Positions 5,154 through 10,052 of a stretch of 10,052 nt of DNA are shown here, one piece after another (within the stretch, counting starts at the first letter, position 1; every line of letters begins with the position of its first letter). The notes beneath the pieces were generated by a model, which saw nothing but the letters and a program-made list of their open reading frames with translations, ran no database searches and was not told where the DNA came from. The stretch is taken from assembly GCA_030648815.1 (NCBI GenBank), contig JAUSHA010000030.1, forward strand, positions 1-10,052, read 5' to 3'. Position numbers and translations under genes: made by a program. This stretch comes from a bacterium. Its GTDB lineage: Bacteria > Patescibacteriota > Minisyncoccia > Minisyncoccales > MHMH01.

Positions 5154-5543
5154 TTATGTTACTTCGGATGCTGGTTTTCTGCCCGATCCTACTGTCTTTC
5201 TGACATTGCCTCTTACGGTTCTGGTATTTGTTTTGGTCCTCTGGCCCCTCACCGGCAATCCCTTAATGTGCCTCAAGCCTCTCCATGAGCCGATATCTTT
5301 TAATCTCTTTATAGACATCATTTTTTCCCGGCGCAAGTCTCCCTCAATCTTATAGTTCTTTTCAATGAAATCCTTTAATCTGCCGACTTCTTCCGGCGTC
5401 AGTTTAGAAGCTTTGGTCCGGGGATCAATTTGCGTTTGAGTTAAAATTATCTTGCTCAAAGAACGGCCTATGCCGTGGATATAAGTTAAAGATATTTCTA
5501 TTTGTTTGTTGTCCGGTATGATTATACCTGCAATTCTTGGCAT
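5154..5543 (-). CDS. rpsM: 30S ribosomal protein S13 (uS13)
   Basis: S13 sits in the head of the 30S subunit and contacts the P-site tRNA and the bridge to the 50S. The 129-residue product begins MPRIAGIIIPDNKQIEISLTYIHGIG, the standard helix-two-turns-helix start. It ends with SWRGLRHIKGLPVRGQRTKTNTRTVRG and a basic tail, as expected. Length is normal. It follows rpmJ by 6 nt. No Shine-Dalgarno is visible before the ATG. Confidence 0.97.
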   Translation of the reverse strand: MPRIAGIIIPDNKQIEISLTYIHGIGRSLSKIILTQTQIDPRTKASKLTPEEVGRLKDFIEKNYKIEGDLRREKMMSIKRLKDIGSWRGLRHIKGLPVRGQRTKTNTRTVRGNVRKTVGSGRKPASEVT

Positions 5544-5549
5544 ATTATA

Positions 5550-5666
5550 TTATGACCCTTGCCTTTGTTTATGTTTCGGATTCTTGCAAATGACATAAAC
5601 GCGCCCTGTCCGGCGCACTATTTTACAATCTTTACAAATAATTTTTACCGATGGTTGAACTTTCAT
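5550..5666 (-). CDS. rpmJ: 50S ribosomal protein L36 (bL36)
   Basis: A 38-codon gene lies between infA and rpsM. The product begins MKVQPSVKIICKDCKIVRR and continues TGRVYVICKNPKHKQRQGS. Cys11, Cys14, Cys27 and His32 form the CCCH zinc site of the zinc-binding type of L36, which helps fold domain VI of 23S rRNA. The order infA-rpmJ-rpsM is the usual bacterial one. It starts 9 nt after the infA stop. The start is preceded by a run of T and has no Shine-Dalgarno. Confidence 0.96.
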   Translation of the reverse strand: MKVQPSVKIICKDCKIVRRTGRVYVICKNPKHKQRQGS

Positions 5667-5675
5667 AAAAAAAAT

Positions 5676-5900
5676 TTACTTGCCCCGATAAACGATTCTT
5701 CCTCTTTTTTCGTCATAAGGACTCATCTCCACCTGAACCCTATCGCCCGGTAAAATCTTAATCCGGTACATTCTAAGCTTCCCCGCCAAATGAGCGAGTA
5801 CCTCTCCCCCATCATCAAGCAGCACTTTAAAATGAGTGCTGGGAAGAGCCTCTAAAACTCTGCCGGTTTTTCTTAAAATCTTCTTATTTGGATTTTCCAT
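5676..5900 (-). CDS. infA: Translation initiation factor IF-1
   Basis: IF-1 binds the ribosomal A site during initiation. The 74-residue product matches the S1-type OB fold from end to end: TGRVLEALPSTHFKVLLDDGGEVLAHLAGKLRMYRIKILPGD, then VQVEMSPYDEKRGRIVYR. It is the first gene of the ribosomal block and is preceded by a strong promoter whose -35 overlaps the stop of the upstream baseplate-J-like gene. The usual upstream neighbours (secY, adk, map) are absent. The predicted transcript starts only about 6 nt before the ATG. Confidence 0.97.
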   Translation of the reverse strand: MENPNKKILRKTGRVLEALPSTHFKVLLDDGGEVLAHLAGKLRMYRIKILPGDRVQVEMSPYDEKRGRIVYRGK

Positions 5901-5913
5901 TTAACAAGTATGA

Positions 5914-5942
5914 ATGATATCAAAGTTAATAAAATTAGTCAA
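5914..5942 (-). promoter_or_regulatory. Strong promoter of the infA-rpsI operon (extended -10)
   Basis: On the minus strand TTGACT (5942-5937), a 17-nt spacer and TATCAT (5919-5914) match the sigma70 consensus at 5 of 6 positions each. The bases TGA just before TATCAT make an extended -10. The expected transcription start, near 5907, leaves a leader of about 6 nt before infA. The -35 overlaps the stop codon of the upstream gene. The same TTTGATATCATT core is found before alaS. Confidence 0.7.
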
Positions 5943-7194
5943 GTCGGTCAAGGTGCAAGACGACTTCAATGCTCCTTAAATCGCTTGGCGACAATTTTAC
6001 CCAAAACGGCCAGAACTCGACTTTAGCTTTTTCAATCTGGGAAAATCCCTTAAGTATACTCTCAATTTCTCCGATATTTTTATTTTTAACCATCTCTTTT
6101 ATCGCCATGGCTTCGGGCGCAGTATGGCTTTGCGCAGACATGGCAAGCCGTAAGGCAAGTTCATTTTTTTCCGGATGCGTAGCTTCCAGCGAATAATCCG
6201 TTTTAACCGAGTCTTCTATTAATTTTTCTCCTGCGGGCAGTTTTTGCGTAATATAATTTCTGGAAAATTCCGCCAGTTGCTGCTCTTTAAAGACTATGGC
6301 GCCCGACTTTGACTTAGCTTGCGCGGAAAAATTATCCAATTCCTGATTCAGCTCAGCTGACGCCTTAAAATCATCGGCCTTAATGGAAATAGCTTCTTGG
6401 ACCAATACATAATTTCCGGAAGAAATTAAATCCCTTAGAGCCAAATCGCTTTCCGATCTGGCAATTTTAGTCAGGGTATTTTTGGCATTATCCAAATCTT
6501 CTTGGGTGGCATAAAATACTTCTTTTTTCTCTCCGCCGGTCATGGGATTGGAAGACTTGCCGTAAAAAGCCGTGTATTTAGAAGTGCCGACAAATCCCGG
6601 AATGGAAAAAGTTGAAGGATCAATATTATAATCTTCGCCCGACTGATCCGCTATAACCTCAATATCAATAAATCCGGCCGCAAGTTTTCCGCCCTCATAA
6701 TAACCGCCGGGAATTACCACTCTTTCCTTTGTCCTGAATAACTTGCCCTCGTTTGATATGAAACGAGTAGTGGCCACCAGGGTTTGAGCAACCGTTGAAT
6801 AGTTGTTATATACCCTCATTATGCCGCGAGCTTTAGTCGCTTTAAGTTTTTTGCCATGAGCCGTAAAATTTTGCGAAACTTCTTTCTCTGCTTCTAAAAC
6901 TTCCCCCTGAATAAAATTACCCGCCTTCTTGGCCTGGCCCACAGTTAAGGTTGTCATCTCCTCTGTATTATTTTTTCTCGGCCAAATATCTATTTTCGTC
7001 TTAGGCGGTATAAAAAAATAGCTTGAAGCCGCAGCCACCAATATGCATGATGCGATCAAGACAGAAATTATTCTTTTATTTTTTGACTGCTCTAAAACAG
7101 CCGTCTTAACGGATTTTACAACAGCAATTACGGCATCTTCGCTCTTTCTTTCTATCTTCCGCGATGGTTTAACGTCCAAAAATTTCTTAACCAT
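5935..7194 (-). CDS. Membrane-anchored baseplate-J-like protein
   Basis: This 419-residue protein has a basic cytoplasmic N-terminus (1-40), one transmembrane helix at about 41-62 and a large outer part. Residues about 123-221 resemble the baseplate J/gp47 fold: RGIMRVYNNYS, LVATTRFISNEGKLFRT, IPGG, DIEVIADQSGEDYNIDPSTFSIPGFVGT and YGKSSNPMTGG. The later region (about 225-360) is charged and probably helical. I associate this arrangement with a protein type annotated widely in Patescibacteria. Its real role there is not established to my knowledge. Its start overlaps the end of the PilM-like gene by 8 nt, so the two are translationally coupled and probably work together, perhaps in a pilus-like or envelope assembly. 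The assignment rests on remembered family patterns, not a search. Confidence 0.7.
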   Translation of the reverse strand: MVKKFLDVKPSRKIERKSEDAVIAVVKSVKTAVLEQSKNKRIISVLIASCILVAAASSYFFIPPKTKIDIWPRKNNTEEMTTLTVGQAKKAGNFIQGEVLEAEKEVSQNFTAHGKKLKATKARGIMRVYNNYSTVAQTLVATTRFISNEGKLFRTKERVVIPGGYYEGGKLAAGFIDIEVIADQSGEDYNIDPSTFSIPGFVGTSKYTAFYGKSSNPMTGGEKKEVFYATQEDLDNAKNTLTKIARSESDLALRDLISSGNYVLVQEAISIKADDFKASAELNQELDNFSAQAKSKSGAIVFKEQQLAEFSRNYITQKLPAGEKLIEDSVKTDYSLEATHPEKNELALRLAMSAQSHTAPEAMAIKEMVKNKNIGEIESILKGFSQIEKAKVEFWPFWVKLSPSDLRSIEVVLHLDRLD

Positions 7195-8254
7195 GAATAA
7201 ATAAAACTAAATTAGTAAATTGAAGACTATTCACGCAGCCGGTCTTATCAACAACATCCTTAAAATCCTTAGGATAAACAAACTTTACCTTCCCGCCGCC
7301 ATCTGTAATTAATTCTTCAATTTCCGGCAACTGGCTACCTCCGCCGAAAATAAAGAAAGCGGAGGGAATTAATCCCTTTATGGTTTTAAGTTTTAATTTT
7401 AAGGCGGCTATCCATTCCCGAGCGGGGAAACTTAAAATTTCCTTAGTCCTGCCCCTGGTATCATCAGCTAAAGCGCCGAAGGAATACTTTTCTTTGAAAA
7501 ATCTTGCTTCAACCGGAGGCATCCCCAAGGTTTGCGAAATAGCCCTTGAAAAATCTTTGCCGCCCAAGGCGATTTCATCAATAATTTCTATATTATTATT
7601 TCCGATCAGGCATATTTGGGTTACTTCCCCGCCGATATCAATAAAAATTCCGTCGGCGATGCCCAAGGCCCCTAAATTTTTGATCGGGCTGACTATTCGC
7701 GCTTTATCAAAATTTTTCAAATAACCCCGGGGCAAAAAACCGGCTAAAACCTTAAATTCCAGATTTCTCCCGCTGTGTCCAAGAATACCCGAAACTTCAT
7801 AACCGTCAATTTTGATTTCTAAAATTTTTCTGTCAACAAACTTAATATCTTGAGGCATTATTCCGTAATCTTGAGCAAATGACCCTGCCATTTCTTTTTC
7901 AATTTCTATCAGCGCAGCTTCAGTGATGTTTTTGGCCTCATCTTTGGCAATGATTTTCCCAAAATTCTTACGGCTGAAATCAGCTTTCCCTACTCTGCTT
8001 TTCAAAATACTTGGAGCCAAACTTAACAGCAATTCCTTAGGTGATTTCCCGGCCAATCTCATCGCCTCCTCTTTTGTTTTCAATATAATCTTATCATGAT
8101 CAAACGGCTTTAATTCGTCAAAATACTCTACGGCAGAGCTCAAGATATTATACTGGTGATCCATCTTTTCAAAAACAACGGCCTTTACGGCTTCCGTCCC
8201 TATGTCTAAAGCTAATGAACACTCTTGCTTATTGTATTGTACACCAAATATCAT
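7187..8254 (-). CDS. PilM/FtsA-like actin-fold ATPase
   Basis: The 355-residue protein belongs to the actin-like ATPase group that includes PilM and FtsA. The phosphate-1 loop is LALDIGTEAVKAVVF (about 14-28), the phosphate-2 loop is GIFIDIGGEVTQICLI (202-217), and the adenosine-binding motif is FFIFGGGSQLPEIEELI (300-316). The region between 70 and 180 would hold the SHS2-type subdomain. PilM is a cytoplasmic scaffold that binds the tail of PilN in type IV pilus systems. Here the next gene encodes a single-pass membrane protein with a basic tail that could play a comparable partner role. It begins 2 nt after alaS and overlaps the next gene by 8 nt. A divergent FtsA function cannot be ruled out. 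Confidence 0.8.
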   Translation of the reverse strand: MIFGVQYNKQECSLALDIGTEAVKAVVFEKMDHQYNILSSAVEYFDELKPFDHDKIILKTKEEAMRLAGKSPKELLLSLAPSILKSRVGKADFSRKNFGKIIAKDEAKNITEAALIEIEKEMAGSFAQDYGIMPQDIKFVDRKILEIKIDGYEVSGILGHSGRNLEFKVLAGFLPRGYLKNFDKARIVSPIKNLGALGIADGIFIDIGGEVTQICLIGNNNIEIIDEIALGGKDFSRAISQTLGMPPVEARFFKEKYSFGALADDTRGRTKEILSFPAREWIAALKLKLKTIKGLIPSAFFIFGGGSQLPEIEELITDGGGKVKFVYPKDFKDVVDKTGCVNSLQFTNLVLFIHG

Positions 8255-8256
8255 AA

Positions 8257-9948
8257 TTATTCTAAGATAGCGCGGAGACGGCGGATGCCGGCGCCCGAAG
8301 ATTCCTCTTTAGTAATTTTAAAATGCCCCAACTCGCCGGTTCTTTGAATGTGAGGCCCGCCGCAAAGTTCAATACTGAAATCGCCAATTTTATAAACTTT
8401 GACAACTTCGCCGTATTTGGCCGGGTCAAAAGAAACCTTGGCGATTTTAAGCGCCTCGCCTTTGGGCATCTCCAGCATTTCAACCGCTATGTCTTCTTTA
8501 ATTTTTTGATTTACCAAATTCTCTATTTTTTTAATCTGCTCCTCATTCAATCTTTCAGAATAATTAAAATCAAATCTTAATCTCTCTGCCGTTATGTTGC
8601 TCCCCTTTTGATAAATCTCCGGTCCTAAAATTTGCCTCAAGGCGGCTAATAACAAATGATTCGCCGTGTGATACTTTACGGTTTTCTCTCCCGTATCGGC
8701 TAATCCCCCTTTAAATTTCTTCTCCGCCCCGGCCCGCGAAATTTCCTGATGCTCTTTAAATTTTTTATTAAATTCTTCTACGTCAATCTTAATTCCTTTT
8801 TCCTTGGCAAGCTCGAGCGTCAACTCTATGGGAAAACCGTATGTTGTATATAATTCAAAGGCGTCCAATCCCTTGCTAAACTGTTTCAAACCCTCATCTA
8901 AGGTTTTTTCAAACTTTTCTTCTTCTTTTTGAATAACGGTTAAAATATCCGCTTCGCTTAATTTTAATTCCGGATAAACATCTTGATAAATTTCCACAAC
9001 CTTCCCCGCCAAACCAATAAGGCCGTGCTTGGCTAAGCCAAGCACATTCCCGTACCTGATGGCTCTCCTTAAAATCCTTCTCAAGATGTATCCCCTTTCA
9101 ACATTGGAAGGCAGAATGCCTTCGGAAATTAAAAAAACCGCAGCTTTAATATGATCTGCCACAATCCTCTCCGCTTTTAAATTTCCATAGGTGGCACCTA
9201 TGGATTTTAGCGATTCGAATAAATCTGTTTCAAAAATATTAGATTTCCCCTGCGAAACCATCGCCAGTCTTTCAAGGCCCATGCCCGTATCAACTCCGAA
9301 AGTTTCCAGCTTAGTCAAACTCTTATCCTTATGGCGATAATGCTGATTAAAAACAATGTTCCAAATTTCAATCCCCTGCCTGTCCGGCAGGCAGGCTTGT
9401 GAATAAATTTCCGTAGTCGGGCCGCAAGGGCCCTCTTCACCGGTCGGACCCCAAAAGTTGTCTTCCCTCCCGCAAAACTTCAAAGTTCCCTTCTTCTCTG
9501 AAAAACCCAGGCCTTCCCAAATCTCGGCAGACTCTTCATCTTTAGGCACGTCATTGTCTCCGGCAAAAACCGTGACATAATCTATTTTTATATTTATTGA
9601 ATTTAAAAATTCTTTAGCCAGTTTTATCGCTTCTTCTTTGCCGTATCCGCCGAAGCTGAAATTACCCAGCATCTCAAAAAAAGTCAGATGTCTTTCATCT
9701 CCCACTTCTTCGATATCCGATGTCCTGAAACATTTTTGGCAGGAAGCGACATTATTACCATAAGGAGATTTTTCTCCCAAAAAATACGGTTTAAACTGCT
9801 GCATGCCGGCCGTGGTAAAAAGCACGCTCGGGTCTGACGGCAAAAGAGAAGACGAGGGCACAATCTTGTGCCCCTCTCCGCCCGAGGCGGATCCGCCTTT
9901 GGCGGAGAAAAACTTCAAAAATTCTTCTCTGATTTTGCTGGAGTCCAT
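8257..9948 (-). CDS. alaS: Alanyl-tRNA synthetase, reduced form
   Basis: AlaRS joins alanine to tRNA-Ala and corrects mischarging. Class II motifs are present: motif 2 in DERHLTFFEMLGNFSFG (84-100) and motif 3 in GVDTGMGLERL (218-228), with GPTGEEGPCGPTTEIY between. Editing-site residues are His427 and His431 (HTANH), Cys529 and His533 (CGGPH). Length is 563, against about 870 in E. coli. The beta-barrel segment that normally precedes the editing domain is missing, since KFKGGLADTG leads straight to the HxxxH helix. The protein ends at RRLRAILE with no C-Ala domain. Two palindromic inserts are visible in the protein: GGSASGGE splits the usual FFSAKGHKIV motif near residues 18-25, and ACLPDRQG lies at 185-192. 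The start has no Shine-Dalgarno but a promoter ends 7 nt upstream. Confidence 0.95.
   Translation of the reverse strand: MDSSKIREEFLKFFSAKGGSASGGEGHKIVPSSSLLPSDPSVLFTTAGMQQFKPYFLGEKSPYGNNVASCQKCFRTSDIEEVGDERHLTFFEMLGNFSFGGYGKEEAIKLAKEFLNSINIKIDYVTVFAGDNDVPKDEESAEIWEGLGFSEKKGTLKFCGREDNFWGPTGEEGPCGPTTEIYSQACLPDRQGIEIWNIVFNQHYRHKDKSLTKLETFGVDTGMGLERLAMVSQGKSNIFETDLFESLKSIGATYGNLKAERIVADHIKAAVFLISEGILPSNVERGYILRRILRRAIRYGNVLGLAKHGLIGLAGKVVEIYQDVYPELKLSEADILTVIQKEEEKFEKTLDEGLKQFSKGLDAFELYTTYGFPIELTLELAKEKGIKIDVEEFNKKFKEHQEISRAGAEKKFKGGLADTGEKTVKYHTANHLLLAALRQILGPEIYQKGSNITAERLRFDFNYSERLNEEQIKKIENLVNQKIKEDIAVEMLEMPKGEALKIAKVSFDPAKYGEVVKVYKIGDFSIELCGGPHIQRTGELGHFKITKEESSGAGIRRLRAILE
9025..9045. repeat. 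Perfect 9-bp hairpin inside alaS
   Basis: GTGCTTGGC, a 3-nt loop TAA, and GCCAAGCAC form an exact stem-loop. It encodes residues 302-308, VLGLAKH. It may be an old palindromic insertion, although GNVLG itself is conserved in AlaRS. Confidence 0.55.
9184..9204. repeat. Perfect 10-bp-arm palindrome inside alaS
   Basis: TCCATAGGTG, a single G, and CACCTATGGA form exact complementary arms. It encodes SIGATYG at residues 249-255, a region variable between AlaRS proteins. A 10-bp arm with a 1-nt centre is unlikely by chance in 10 kb. Confidence 0.65.
9375..9395. repeat. CLPDRQG-type palindromic insert in alaS
   Basis: CCTGCCTG, TCCGG, CAGGCAGG form an 8-bp stem with a 5-nt loop. On the coding strand it is translated as part of ACLPDRQG, between EIYSQ and IEIWNIVF. 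Related AlaRS proteins have a variable loop there. From memory, CLPDRQ-like peptides made by such repeats occur in many Patescibacteria proteins. Confidence 0.8.
9875..9908. repeat. In-frame GC-rich palindromic repeat, copy 2 (in alaS)
   Basis: The plus strand reads TCTCCGCC, CGA, GGCGGATCCGCC, TTT, GGCGGAGA. It differs from 1134-1167 in the PEGA gene at 2 of 34 positions, both in the unpaired 3-nt spacers. The alaS frame reads SAKGGSASGGE (residues 15-25). It splits the conserved FF-S-A-K-G-H motif of the N-terminal catalytic domain by exactly 8 codons. Confidence 0.9.
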
Positions 9949-9954
9949 GATTCA

Positions 9955-9983
9955 ATGATATCAAAAGCGACCACTTTTGGAAA
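9955..9983 (-). promoter_or_regulatory. Promoter of alaS (extended -10)
   Basis: On the minus strand TTTCCA (9983-9978, 4 of 6 to consensus), a 17-nt spacer and TATCAT (9960-9955) form a promoter with a TGA extended -10. The -10 ends 6 nt before the ATG, so the transcript would be essentially leaderless. The core TTTGATATCATT is the same as in the infA promoter. Confidence 0.6.
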
Positions 9984-9999
9984 GTACGAAGCAATTAAA

Positions 10000-10041
10000 G
10001 ATTTACGAAATCCTCTCAAATTTGAGTGGATTTCGTAAATC
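10000..10041. repeat. 42-nt palindrome upstream of alaS
   Basis: The outer arms GATTTACGAAATCC (10000-10013) and GGATTTCGTAAATC (10028-10041) are exactly complementary. The inner part CTCAAATTTGAG is also self-complementary, with one T-T mismatch between. Its right arm is shared with 1321-1336. It may be the terminator of a gene beyond the window or a dispersed repeat. There is only a weak T-rich stretch on the minus-strand side. The rest of the 9949-10052 gap holds the alaS promoter. Confidence 0.8.
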
Positions 10042-10052
10042 AGCAGATTAAA

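Noticed and set aside
7346..7373. CCTCCGC...GCGGAGG hairpin in the PilM-like gene
   Set aside because: The 7-bp stem has a 14-nt loop and falls in the conserved FGGG adenosine motif, so it is likely a by-product of coding.
441..9985. TTTTGGAAAGT shared by the regions before the PEGA gene and alaS
   Set aside because: An 11-mer match in a 10-kb AT-rich window is expected by chance, and the orientation relative to the two genes differs.
9791..9994. Minus-strand frame overlapping the start of alaS
   Set aside because: It covers the alaS promoter and conserved AlaRS N-terminus in another frame, with an Arg-rich shadow-like composition.

Overview
The window looks like a chromosomal segment of a Candidate Phyla Radiation (Patescibacteria) bacterium, most likely Parcubacteria. 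This is an inference from five things. Enzymes and ribosomal proteins are shortened (AlaRS of 563 aa, RNA polymerase alpha of 251 aa, L13 of 115 aa). Genes are tightly packed and often overlap. Shine-Dalgarno sequences are almost absent. Short palindromes are inserted in frame inside proteins, including a CLPDRQG-type insert. A PilM-like gene sits next to a baseplate-J-like gene. Genes end normally at TGA, TAG and TAA, so nothing suggests recoding of TGA.

Layout on the minus strand, in transcription order (right to left): a 42-nt palindrome (10000-10041); an extended -10 promoter; alaS (mini alanyl-tRNA synthetase); a PilM/FtsA-like actin-fold ATPase; a membrane-anchored baseplate-J-like protein; a strong promoter overlapping that gene's stop; then the translation and transcription operon infA-rpmJ-rpsM-rpsK-rpsD-rpoA-rplQ-rplM-rpsI. 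A large palindrome follows, then a stand-alone Cas4-like PD-(D/E)XK nuclease, then a second copy of the same palindrome in inverted orientation. The left part has a divergent pair: a plus-strand membrane protein with a PEGA domain (473-1258) and a minus-strand small helical ORFan (51-377) that has the only clear AGGAGG ribosome binding site and ends in a UUCG-loop terminator.

The infA-rpsI block supplies initiation factor 1, six ribosomal proteins of both subunits and the RNA polymerase alpha subunit, and is probably one transcript. alaS is coupled to the PilM-like and baseplate-J-like genes, whose role is probably a surface or pilus-type assembly. The Cas4-like nuclease has no CRISPR array or other cas gene nearby and sits as a cassette between two inverted copies of one palindromic element.

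The most unusual layer is the repeats. Several palindrome families occupy the intergenic gaps and also sit inside coding sequence. One 34-nt palindrome is present, 32/34 identical, in both the PEGA gene and alaS, each time read in the frame that gives SA(Q/K)GGSASGGE. In alaS it interrupts a conserved N-terminal motif. No tRNA, rRNA, CRISPR array or transposase was seen, and no gap exceeds about 105 bases.
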